Of a stretch of DNA of 64,000 bases, positions 17,808 through 26,156 are shown piece after piece. Source of the stretch: Emticicia agri (lineage in GTDB: Bacteria; Bacteroidota; Bacteroidia; Cytophagales; Spirosomataceae). How positions within the stretch are numbered: the stretch's first letter is position 1; each line of letters opens with the position of its first letter. Location: the NCBI RefSeq assembly GCF_004168285.1, contig NZ_SEWF01000016.1:45909-109908 (forward strand), read 5' to 3'. Both the position numbers and the translations under genes were made by a program. Below the pieces are notes generated by a model. That model had not been told where the DNA came from. It saw only the letters and a list, made by a program, of their open reading frames with translations, and made no database searches.

Positions 17808-17904
17808 AAGTGTGAAATTCAAAAGGTTATATATTCATTAAAATCAGGTATTGCATTTAAACACTTTGTACAGGCTTCATTCAGAAAAGTAAATTTAAAA
17901 ATAA

Positions 17905-18306
17905 TCATTCTTTAATCCACGACAAAGCAGGATTAGGTTTTCCGGTTTTATAAAAATACGCAACTGCCTTCATTACATCAGCCTTACTATTACAAAGATT
18001 TTCAGCATACTCACCCAGTTGCCCACCTACGATTAGTTCTTTTTCTTTCAGGCTGCTTTTGCTCTCATCGCATAATGAATCAAAATTTTCATTGTCAAAA
18101 GTAATAAAAAGAATATAATCTTCTTTCCCACCTCCCACACATAAAAGATGATTCTCTTCTTCGCATGAAAGATTCAGCATTGTAATATCTTCTCCATTCA
18201 ATCTATCAATACTCACCAAAACATCATTTAAAGCCGGATGTTCCATTTCTTCATAAAAAGTAGTGTTTTCTTTTTCAATATCTAAAATCAGGCGTTTTAC
18301 TTTCAT
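17905..18306 (-). CDS. Imm1-like immunity protein (probable)
   Basis: 133 residues, small soluble alpha/beta protein with no signal. The central HLLCVGGGKEDYILFITF and the end VMKAVAYFYKTGKPNPALSWIKE match what I know of the Imm1 family of polymorphic-toxin immunity proteins: a Gly-rich strand pair, then a helix ending in tG.p...W. No toxin with a trafficking domain lies nearby. It sits on the same strand between gpsA (upstream) and the carbonic anhydrase gene. Assignment rests on visual motif recall only; a DddI-like or house-cleaning role cannot be excluded. Confidence 0.55.
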   Translation of the reverse strand: MKVKRLILDIEKENTTFYEEMEHPALNDVLVSIDRLNGEDITMLNLSCEEENHLLCVGGGKEDYILFITFDNENFDSLCDESKSSLKEKELIVGGQLGEYAENLCNSKADVMKAVAYFYKTGKPNPALSWIKE

Positions 18307-18338
18307 ACACTTCTTTGTTATGAATAGATGATTTGAGA

Positions 18339-19325
18339 TTATTTCAATTTCTCTTTCAAATCTTCAAACTCTTTTTTCAGAGGTGCATTCTGATAAAGTA
18401 TCTGGTAGGTAAAATTAGTAATAGGTATGTCTATTTCATAACCTTTCAGCATTTCGTAAATACATTTTACGGCATAATAGCCTTCAGCTACCATATTCAT
18501 TTCCAGTTGTGCAGCTTTCACACTATAGCCCCGCCCTACCATATTACCAAAAGTACGGTTACGGCTGAACTGAGAATAAGCAGTTACCAGTAAATCACCG
18601 AGATATGCCGATGCACTCAAATCCCGTTTCATAGGGTCTATCACATCTACTACCCGACAGATTTCCTGCATGGCATTTGATACCATTACTGCCTGAAAAT
18701 TGTCTCCACCGCCTAATCCATGTGTAATACCACAGGCTAAGGCGACAATATTTTTCATTACTGCCGAATACTCCACGCCATATAAATCGGCTAATGCCGA
18801 TGTACTCACAAAACGGCAACGTAGTAAGTTGGCAAAATCATTTGCCAATACCAGATTAGGAGAAGCAATGGTGAGGTAAGAATGCTTTTCTAAAGCTACT
18901 TCTTCGGCATGACAAGGCCCTGCAATAACCCCAATATCATGCGCTGGTACCTCATAGGTCTGCTCTATCCAGTCGGTTACCAACTGGTTGGTTGCCGGAA
19001 TCATACCTTTAATAGCCGAGATAACCTTTTTGCCTTGCAGATGGTTTTTATTGATGCTCTTCAGTGCATCTGAAAGAAAAGCCGCCGGAACGGCCAGTAC
19101 TATCCATTCGGTATCACGTAAGGCTTCTTTTAAGTTGGTATAAGGCTTTACTTTTGAGGGGTGAATCTCTACGCTGCTCAGATAATTTTTATTATGGTGT
19201 AGCTTTTTGATATACTCTACATCTTCGCTATTCCGCATCCACCATTTAATATGTACATTACCCTCACTTAAAATCTTAATAATAGCCGTTGCCCAACTGC
19301 CGCCTCCTATAATCGTTATTTTCAT
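18339..19325 (-). CDS. gpsA: Glycerol-3-phosphate dehydrogenase [NAD(P)+]
   Basis: Reduces dihydroxyacetone phosphate to sn-glycerol 3-phosphate for phospholipid synthesis, cytoplasmic. It has 328 residues. The N-terminal ITIIGGGSWATAI is the dinucleotide loop. VIAGPCHAEEVA matches the GPS-F/A-E region, SAVMKNIVALACGITHGLGGG carries the catalytic Lys, and NRTFGNMVGRGY is the substrate Arg/Asn motif. Length is normal for GpsA. Confidence 0.95.
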   Translation of the reverse strand: MKITIIGGGSWATAIIKILSEGNVHIKWWMRNSEDVEYIKKLHHNKNYLSSVEIHPSKVKPYTNLKEALRDTEWIVLAVPAAFLSDALKSINKNHLQGKKVISAIKGMIPATNQLVTDWIEQTYEVPAHDIGVIAGPCHAEEVALEKHSYLTIASPNLVLANDFANLLRCRFVSTSALADLYGVEYSAVMKNIVALACGITHGLGGGDNFQAVMVSNAMQEICRVVDVIDPMKRDLSASAYLGDLLVTAYSQFSRNRTFGNMVGRGYSVKAAQLEMNMVAEGYYAVKCIYEMLKGYEIDIPITNFTYQILYQNAPLKKEFEDLKEKLK

Positions 19326-19385
19326 AGTTTTACCTGAAAGGATTTAGTTCATGGTGCTAAATAAACCAAAAGCCTTGAAAAAACA

Positions 19386-19411
19386 AAAAGACTGCTTTCC
19401 GGCAGTCTTTT
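19386..19411. terminator. Terminator downstream of the efflux adaptor gene
   Basis: Stem AAAAGACTGC (19386-19395) with GCAGTCTTTT (19402-19411) and a 6-nt loop, followed by an A/T tract on the minus side. It lies 22 bp past the adaptor stop codon and separates it from gpsA. Confidence 0.8.
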
Positions 19412-19432
19412 GTCTGATGTTTATAGCTAAAA

Positions 19433-20833
19433 TTAATTCTTCTTACCCTTGTCTTTCGGCTCTATTTTTTTGGCAACTACATCACCCTCTTTCAGTTTTT
19501 TTGATACGGCAATAAACGGCCCTGAAACAATTTCTTCACCCTCTTTCAAGCCATCTTTAATTTCAATGGTTCCGGCAGCGGTATCTGTTATACCTGTTTT
19601 TACTTCACGTATTTTTACTTTACTGTCGGCTCCGGCTACAAATACTACTTCTTTAGGTGCTTCTTTTTTCTTGGCTTTTGGTTCTTCGGTTGAGGCTACG
19701 CCTTCACTTGGTGGGCCTTGCTGGTCTTTTTTCTCTTCGTTACTACCATCACGCGTAGTTACTGCCGCAATAGGTACACTCAGCACTCTCTCTTTTTTCT
19801 CGGTAATAATATCAACCGTTGCAGTCATACCCGGTTTAAACGGATATACTTTTTTTGCTTGTCTGTCTATCAAATCACGGTATGATTCAGGTAGAATTCT
19901 GATTCTCACTTCAAATTCTGTTACGGCATCAGTAGCAGCCGATGCAGCAGCTAACGTTCCGCCAGTGCCATTCGCTGTATTGGCAATCTGAGTTACAATG
20001 CCTTTAAATTTCTTCCCTGTTAATGAGTATGAATCTACATCAATATTGGCAGTATCACCTAAACTTACTCTTACTATATCGTTTTCGTTTACGTTGATTC
20101 TTACCTCCATATTGTTCAGATTGGCAATGCGAAGCATTTCGGTACCTGCCATTTGTGAGGTACCCACCACTCTTTCTCCTAATTCTACCGCCAGTTTGGA
20201 TACAATACCGTTCATTGGTGCATAAATACTTGTTTTACGCAGGTTTTCAGAAGCATCTTTTAATCCGGCCTCTGCACTTCTGATACTAAAGGTAGATGCC
20301 TCCAGGTTAGCTTTAGCCGCAGCTACATCTTGTTTAGCTACTTTAAGGTTAGTTTCGGCAATTTCTAAGTCAGAAGCCGAAATTACTTTATCATCAAATA
20401 GTCTTTTCTGACGGTCATATTCAGCCTGTGCTCTTATCTGTCGTGCTTCCGACTGTGCAATCGCAGACTTTGCCTGTTCTGTAGTTGCCTTTGATTGGTT
20501 AACAACCGCTTCGGCCCGTTGTGTGATTGAAATATAGTTTTCAGGTTGAACTTTCAACAATAATTGTCCTTTTTTTACAGAATCGCCCTCTTTTACATAT
20601 AAACCAATAATCTCACCGGGTACGTCAGGTGTTATTTTTACTTCAACTTCCGGTTGGATTTTACCCGAAGCCGAAACTGTTTCAATAATATCTGTTTTTC
20701 CTACTTTTACAAATTCAACTTCAGTAGGTTTTTCTTTACCTATCCAACCTGCCGATTTTGCAACGAATAGAAATATTACAAGTAGGGCTACTACACCGCC
20801 CAAAATCCACCAGATTCTATTTGATTTTTTCAT
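19433..20833 (-). CDS. Efflux periplasmic adaptor subunit (HlyD/MacA-type membrane fusion protein)
   Basis: 466 residues: an N-terminal membrane anchor (about 8-28), a biotinyl/lipoyl half-motif (VSASGKIQPEVEVKITPDVP, GDSVKKGQLL), a long helical hairpin (about 105-205), the return half-motif (YAPMNGIVSKLAVELGERV), beta-barrel and membrane-proximal domains, and a Lys-rich end. It bridges an inner-membrane transporter and TolC. It lies 73 bp downstream of the TolC gene on the same strand. The transporter itself is not in the window; MacB-type ABC partners are usual for this adaptor shape. Confidence 0.88.
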   Translation of the reverse strand: MKKSNRIWWILGGVVALLVIFLFVAKSAGWIGKEKPTEVEFVKVGKTDIIETVSASGKIQPEVEVKITPDVPGEIIGLYVKEGDSVKKGQLLLKVQPENYISITQRAEAVVNQSKATTEQAKSAIAQSEARQIRAQAEYDRQKRLFDDKVISASDLEIAETNLKVAKQDVAAAKANLEASTFSIRSAEAGLKDASENLRKTSIYAPMNGIVSKLAVELGERVVGTSQMAGTEMLRIANLNNMEVRINVNENDIVRVSLGDTANIDVDSYSLTGKKFKGIVTQIANTANGTGGTLAAASAATDAVTEFEVRIRILPESYRDLIDRQAKKVYPFKPGMTATVDIITEKKERVLSVPIAAVTTRDGSNEEKKDQQGPPSEGVASTEEPKAKKKEAPKEVVFVAGADSKVKIREVKTGITDTAAGTIEIKDGLKEGEEIVSGPFIAVSKKLKEGDVVAKKIEPKDKGKKN

Positions 20834-20906
20834 TGAGAAAATAAATTTGTATACAATTAGTAATAAGGTAAGTAAATAGTTCTATGCCAACTAAAAGGTG
20901 AAAGGC

Positions 20907-22406
20907 TTAGAAATTAAGTGGTTTGTTCTGATAATAATCTAAAATCTTGATTCTGAAAATATAGTCATACTTTGCCTGAATCTGATTGGCTCTGGCACGG
21001 TCCAGATTAGTTTTAGAAATGCTATAATCTAACGAGTTGAGTGAGCCTACATTAAACTTAGACTCTGCGGCTCTGTAAGATTCTTCTAAAGCACGAACCT
21101 GATTGCCTAAAGCCGAATATCTTTTTGCCGAATTGCTCATGTTTACATACGCTGTTTCAATATCCTGACGCAAACGTAAACGCACGTTTTCGGCCTGAAC
21201 TTCTGCCTGTTTTTGTTGGATAGTTGCTCCGGTTGTACGGTATTTAGCGTTATAGCCATTGAAAATCGGGATTCTGGCACTTATCCCTGCTGAGAGGTTT
21301 ACGTTGCCCCCTAACTGACGGAAATAACCAATTTTCTCGCTCGTAGCCGTGGAGGTTGGCAGTAAAGCAATAACCGGATAACGCACCCCTCCTACATCTA
21401 CGTACCCTGCTTCTGTCTCAACAATTTTTTGTGTTACCAATACTTTTTCTGCGGCAGTAGTCGTAGAAGTATTGGCATTGGCAAAAGCAGAAACCACCGG
21501 ATATTTTAATCCTTTGGCAATATCCACTGCTTTTTGTGCCGCCTTTATACGCATATCAGCCGCCTGCACATCAGCCAGAAAACTCTGTGCTACTTCATAT
21601 ACTTCATTAGAAGAATTAGGATAAGCGGCTATGTTTGGGTTTGGCACTTCTATTCTTACTACATCAACATTTCTATCAGCAGCTATATTTAACAATTGTT
21701 TCAAAGTCAACTTAGCCGATATAATGGCATTCTCGGCATTTACTACCTGTACTTCATCATTAGCCAACTGTGCCTGAATATCAAAAAGGTTGGTTTCAGG
21801 TACAGACCCTGCATTTACCATTTTTTGTGTGCGTTCCAGTTGTATTCTTGACACCTCTACCTGTCTTTGAGAAATAGCTAAAAGGTCTTCCTGCGAGAGT
21901 ATATTCAGATATGCCACTACTACATTCAGCGTAATTGTGTTTTTCATAGCTTGTAAATCTAACTTTGCTATTTCAACATTGGTCTGGTTTAAAGCTATGT
22001 TGTTACGGGTCTGGTAACCATCAAAAATAGTAACCCCTGATGAAAGACCAAAACCATTTGACCCAACCGTGTTGGTAATGATACCGTTGGTATAGGGGTT
22101 AATGTTACGTCCCGAAAACAAGTTCAGATTGGCACTTCCGTTCAGATTCGGGTATCTTGTCCACTTAGATTGCTCATAAGTATTCAGGTTGCTTTCTACT
22201 GTCAGGCCACTTTGTTTGATAGAAAGGTTGTTCTTTAAGGCCACATCTACGGCCTCTTGTAAGCCTATTTTATCTGCCGGGTTAGTATTGGCACTTGTGG
22301 TAACGGCAGACGACTGTTGTGCCTGAACAAAAACATTAACCAGTAATAGCAGCGATAGGGTAGGTAATAAGGTTTTAGCAAATTTCATAAGGAAAATATT
22401 TTTCAT
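20907..22406 (-). CDS. TolC-family outer-membrane efflux protein
   Basis: 499 residues. The signal peptide is best if translation begins at ATG 22388 (MKFAKTLLPTLSLLLLV...QAQ), though ATG 22406 is also in frame. Two homologous halves with long helices and short barrel strands (for example NLFSGRNINPYTNGI, ARIPIFNGYNAKYRT) show the OEP/TolC fold. It forms the outer-membrane duct for the adaptor encoded directly downstream. The promoter presumably lies in the 205-bp divergent gap at 22407-22611. Confidence 0.9.
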   Translation of the reverse strand: MKNIFLMKFAKTLLPTLSLLLLVNVFVQAQQSSAVTTSANTNPADKIGLQEAVDVALKNNLSIKQSGLTVESNLNTYEQSKWTRYPNLNGSANLNLFSGRNINPYTNGIITNTVGSNGFGLSSGVTIFDGYQTRNNIALNQTNVEIAKLDLQAMKNTITLNVVVAYLNILSQEDLLAISQRQVEVSRIQLERTQKMVNAGSVPETNLFDIQAQLANDEVQVVNAENAIISAKLTLKQLLNIAADRNVDVVRIEVPNPNIAAYPNSSNEVYEVAQSFLADVQAADMRIKAAQKAVDIAKGLKYPVVSAFANANTSTTTAAEKVLVTQKIVETEAGYVDVGGVRYPVIALLPTSTATSEKIGYFRQLGGNVNLSAGISARIPIFNGYNAKYRTTGATIQQKQAEVQAENVRLRLRQDIETAYVNMSNSAKRYSALGNQVRALEESYRAAESKFNVGSLNSLDYSISKTNLDRARANQIQAKYDYIFRIKILDYYQNKPLNF

Positions 22407-22611
22407 TTCTAAGAACCAATTCGATGAAACTTAAAAGGCTTTATACAAGTTTTGATAAGACAATCTTACGAAACAATCCTGTATGCCTGCCACAAGAAAT
22501 GGATAAACGGTTTTATTGAAGTTTAGACTTAGTACTTTAGGGTTTGAACTTCTTGAAAAATAGCTTTAAGTTTGAAGTAAATTTCATTTGTTGTTAAATA
22601 AAGGTTTGAAA

Positions 22612-23391
22612 ATGAGCGGTCAGACGCCTAAAGATTTTCTGAAGTTTCTGAAGAATCCTGATTTTATAGACGGGATTTACAACTATTGTGATAGTTGGTG
22701 TGAGCGCTGTGCCTTTACTGATAAATGTATGAATTTTGCGATGCGGAAGTACAAGGAAGAGGATAAAAGTGAAACAAATACAGGCGATAACCTGACAGAG
22801 GTTCTTCAACAGACAACTGATTTGATTAAGCAGATTATTGAAGACAAAGGCATGAGTTGGGAAGAAGTGGCAAGTGAGGCAGATAAAGAAACTCATACAG
22901 TTGACCCACACAAAGAAGCCGATAAGCATTGGAATGTAAGGGCAGCCAAAGAATATACATACTTATATGGTTCGTTTCTGAAAGAAGAACAGGGTTTTAT
23001 GCGTGGCAAAGGTGTTGAGTTTCAGAATGAATTGAATAAAGGAATTATTTCGGTTGAAGAGGCAGAAGAAGCATTATTACAGATAGAAGATGCTTTTGAA
23101 GTAATTAACTGGTATCAGAGTCTTATTTATATTAAAATACGCAATGCCTGCCAATTGTTTTTTGAAGAAGACCTGAGCGATTTTATGGTAGATTATTACA
23201 ATGGCAAAGCCAAACTAACGCTTGTGAGTATAGACAGGAGTCTGGCGGCATGGCTGGTGCTACAAGTGCATTTTCCGGAAAAAGTAAATAAGATTACCAG
23301 AATATTGTTTCAGCTTGAAAAACTACGCCGACAAATAGAAAAAGATTTCCCTAATGCTCGTAAATTTGTGAGACCGGGCCTGGATAAGTAA
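22612..23391 (+). CDS. Hypothetical cytoplasmic protein with an N-terminal Cys cluster
   Basis: 259 residues from ATG 22612; the in-frame TTG at 22588 is rejected. The N-terminus has Cys26-x3-Cys30-x2-Cys33-x5-Cys39 (YCDSWCERCAFTDKC), which could bind zinc or an Fe-S cluster. An acidic linker follows (about 47-105), then a mainly helical C-terminal region (EEALLQIEDAFEVINWYQSL and on). No signal or membrane segment. It stands 27 bp upstream of gatB in the same direction, so it is probably co-transcribed. I do not recognise a family. Confidence 0.7.
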   Translation: MSGQTPKDFLKFLKNPDFIDGIYNYCDSWCERCAFTDKCMNFAMRKYKEEDKSETNTGDNLTEVLQQTTDLIKQIIEDKGMSWEEVASEADKETHTVDPHKEADKHWNVRAAKEYTYLYGSFLKEEQGFMRGKGVEFQNELNKGIISVEEAEEALLQIEDAFEVINWYQSLIYIKIRNACQLFFEEDLSDFMVDYYNGKAKLTLVSIDRSLAAWLVLQVHFPEKVNKITRILFQLEKLRRQIEKDFPNARKFVRPGLDK

Positions 23392-23418
23392 AAGCCCCTA
23401 ATATTTTAACCTCATTTC

Positions 23419-24864
23419 ATGCAATACGAAATTGTTATAGGATTAGAAGTACATTGCCAGCTTTCTACTGAAAGTAAAATTTTTGCTTCAGATTCTAACC
23501 AGTTTGGCAGCGAGCCAAATACCAATATTAGTGTTATTACATTAGGACACCCTGGTGTTTTACCAAAATTGAATAAAAAAGCCGTAGAATATGCTATCAG
23601 AATGGGGCTTGCCTGTGGCTGTGAAATAAACAGAAATAATTATTTTGACCGCAAAAATTATTTTTATCCCGACCTGCCGAAAGGGTATCAGGTATCGCAG
23701 GATAAATACCCGATTTGTAAAGGCGGTGGTGTAACTGTACGCCTGAAAGATGGCAAGCACTTTAAAGAAAGATTTCTTGAACTACACCATATACATTTAG
23801 AAGAAGACGCCGGGAAGTCGGTGCATGAGGGCGAAAGTGCTTATACACGCCTCGATTACAACAGAGCAGGCACGCCGCTGATTGAGATTGTATCGGAGCC
23901 TTGTATGAAAAGTGCTGAAGAAGCCGGAGCTTACCTGACCGAAATAAGAAAGATAGTTCGTTATTTAGATATCTGCGACGGTAATATGGAAGAGGGCTCT
24001 ATGCGGGCAGATTTGAATATTTCGATTCGTCCGGTAGGTACAGAGAAGTTAGGAACAAAAGTAGAGGTAAAAAACATGAATTCTATCCGTAACCTGCAAA
24101 GGGCGGTAGAGTTTGAGTTTAAGCGACAAGTGAGAATGGTAGAAGCAGGCGAAGAGATTATTCAGGAAACCCGTATGTTTGATGCTGATAATGGTGAAAC
24201 GTACGGCATGCGTGTGAAAGAAACCATGAACGATTATCGTTATTTTCCTGAACCGGATTTAGCACCTATCAGCATTTCTGATGAATGGCTACACGCTGTA
24301 AAAGCACAAATGCCTGCCTTGCCCCACGAATTGTTCAGACAGTTTACACAAGAATACGGTATTTTAGATGAGCATGCAGTAGTGCTTACAGATAACAAAG
24401 ATATAGCCGGTTATTTTCTGGAAACAGCTAAGTTTACGCAAAACCATAGAGCTATTGCCAACTGGCTTACCTCTACTATTAAAGGATATCTGAACGAAAA
24501 AAATATAGAAATCAATGAGTTACCCCTAAAGCCTAATCAGTTAGCGGAGTTGATTAAACTGGTTGATGAAAACAAGATAAGCAGTTCTACGGCCGCACAA
24601 AAACTGTTTCCGTTATTATTAGATAACCCGAACCAAACTGCGTTATCTTTAGCTGAATCGAACAATTTGATTCAGCAAAGCAATACAGACACCTTGCAGA
24701 CGTTAATCAACGAGGTTCTGTCTGCTTACCCTGATAAAGTAAAAGAATTTAAGAGTGGCAAAAAAGGTTTGATTGGCATGTTTGTTGGGGAAGTAATGAA
24801 AAAATCAAAAGGAACTGCTGACCCAAAACTAACCAATCAGTTATTGATAGAAGCCTTAAAATAA
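23419..24864 (+). CDS. gatB: Asp-tRNA(Asn)/Glu-tRNA(Gln) amidotransferase subunit B
   Basis: Works with GatA and GatC to convert misacylated Glu-tRNA(Gln) or Asp-tRNA(Asn) to the amide form; GatB holds the kinase/transamidation site. It has 481 residues. EIVIGLEVHCQL at the start, LGHPGVLPKLNKKAVE, HLEEDAGKSVHEG and DYNRAGTPLIEIVSEP are family signatures, with a helical tail domain ending KGTADPKLTNQLL. Subunits A and C are not in the window. Confidence 0.97.
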   Translation: MQYEIVIGLEVHCQLSTESKIFASDSNQFGSEPNTNISVITLGHPGVLPKLNKKAVEYAIRMGLACGCEINRNNYFDRKNYFYPDLPKGYQVSQDKYPICKGGGVTVRLKDGKHFKERFLELHHIHLEEDAGKSVHEGESAYTRLDYNRAGTPLIEIVSEPCMKSAEEAGAYLTEIRKIVRYLDICDGNMEEGSMRADLNISIRPVGTEKLGTKVEVKNMNSIRNLQRAVEFEFKRQVRMVEAGEEIIQETRMFDADNGETYGMRVKETMNDYRYFPEPDLAPISISDEWLHAVKAQMPALPHELFRQFTQEYGILDEHAVVLTDNKDIAGYFLETAKFTQNHRAIANWLTSTIKGYLNEKNIEINELPLKPNQLAELIKLVDENKISSSTAAQKLFPLLLDNPNQTALSLAESNNLIQQSNTDTLQTLINEVLSAYPDKVKEFKSGKKGLIGMFVGEVMKKSKGTADPKLTNQLLIEALK

Positions 24865-24905
24865 GCCATTCTGCCTGAATTATTGAATAATTGAATAACA
24901 CATAT

Positions 24906-26096
24906 ATGAAACAATCTCTTTTTGCTATATGCTTTCTGGCCTTTGGCTTAGCTTGCCAGTCTCAGCCACAGAATGCAAGCACTGAAACAAAAGCAACCGC
25001 TACCGATGGAAAACCTTTTACTATAAAAGGTAAACTGAATAATCTGGTATCGGGTAAAGTTTACCTTGAAAAAATGAACGACAGAAATATTCCGATGAAA
25101 ATAGATTCGGTAAGTATTGCTGCCGACAAGACTTTTTCGCTTAAAGGTAATATTGCTGAACCGGGAATTTATCAGGTAAATATCGCCAATCAGCAGGTAA
25201 TTGGTTTAATTTTAGATGGTGGCGAAAATCTTAATGTAATAGCAGATGGTGTAAGCACGCCAGACAAAGCGGCTACATTCAGTGTTGATGGCTCACCTGC
25301 CATGGCTAAATTTAATCAGATAGTTGCCGAGGCACAGAAATTCCGTCAGACACAAACTACTTTGCAAGAGCAGTTTGATGCTATTAAGAAAGACGACAAG
25401 AAGAAAAAAGAACTGCAAGCCCAGTATATGGCTGCTGAAGAAAAATATCATAATACAATTAAACCTATCATAGCAGACTTAGGTACTTCTTTGGCGGGTT
25501 TAATTGCTATCAACAATTTTCTAAATCCTGAAAAAGATTACGAAATTTTTGCCAAAACTGCGGAGCAATTGCAAAAAGAAGGGCAGAACCATTTTTTTGC
25601 TAAACTCTTTATAGAAGATGTAAAACGCAGAAGCGCAGGTTCAGTAGGTTCAGAAGCACCTGACTTTTCGTTAGTAGATTTATCCGGCAAAAATGTAAAA
25701 CTATCAGAACTGAAAGGAAAAGTAGTGATTCTTGATTTCTGGGCTACCTGGTGTGGGCCTTGTATTATGTCTTTTCCGGGCATGAAACAAGCAATGGAAA
25801 AATACAAAAACAATCCGAATGTACAATTCCTGTTTGTAAACACCTTTGAAAGAGTTGACCAAAGCCAATGGAAATCAACGGTTAGCAACTTTGTTAATCA
25901 GAGAGGTTTCAATACTTTCCCGGTTATTCTGGATATGGGCGGTGTTGTTGCCCTTAACTATGGCGTAAATGGAATTCCGGCCAAATTCTGTATAGATAAA
26001 GAAGGGAAAATCAAATTCAAAAGTACCGGCTTTATGGGTTCAAGCGAATTAGTGCTACAGGAAATGACCAAGTGGGTAGACGAAGCAGTGAAATAA
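24906..26096 (+). CDS. TlpA/ResA-like thiol-disulfide lipoprotein with DUF4369 domain
   Basis: 396 residues from ATG 24906; a TTG at 24891 is in frame but would spoil the signal. A lipoprotein signal ends at AFGLAC (Cys17), so the protein is probably periplasmic and membrane-anchored. A DUF4369-like beta domain (about 35-135) and a helical linker precede an AhpC/TSA-thioredoxin domain (about 250-390) with FWATWCGPC (Cys283, Cys286) and the cis-Pro loop GVNGIPAKF. Likely a disulfide reductase or cytochrome maturation helper. Confidence 0.88.
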   Translation: MKQSLFAICFLAFGLACQSQPQNASTETKATATDGKPFTIKGKLNNLVSGKVYLEKMNDRNIPMKIDSVSIAADKTFSLKGNIAEPGIYQVNIANQQVIGLILDGGENLNVIADGVSTPDKAATFSVDGSPAMAKFNQIVAEAQKFRQTQTTLQEQFDAIKKDDKKKKELQAQYMAAEEKYHNTIKPIIADLGTSLAGLIAINNFLNPEKDYEIFAKTAEQLQKEGQNHFFAKLFIEDVKRRSAGSVGSEAPDFSLVDLSGKNVKLSELKGKVVILDFWATWCGPCIMSFPGMKQAMEKYKNNPNVQFLFVNTFERVDQSQWKSTVSNFVNQRGFNTFPVILDMGGVVALNYGVNGIPAKFCIDKEGKIKFKSTGFMGSSELVLQEMTKWVDEAVK

Positions 26097-26117
26097 TAGA
26101 ACATAAGGTATAAAAGC

Positions 26118-26149
26118 AAAAAGGGAAGATTTTAAAGTCTTCCCTTTTT
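26118..26149. terminator. Bidirectional terminator
   Basis: Stem AAAAAGGGAAGA (26118-26129) with TCTTCCCTTTTT (26138-26149), A-rich on one side and T-rich on the other. It lies between the convergent TlpA-like and glycogen synthase genes. Confidence 0.85.
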
Positions 26150-26156
26150 TAATGAC

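Noticed and set aside
22588..22611. Upstream TTG start for the Cys-cluster protein
   Set aside because: ATG at 22612 begins the conserved-looking sequence; the TTG extension (MLLNKGLK) has no support.
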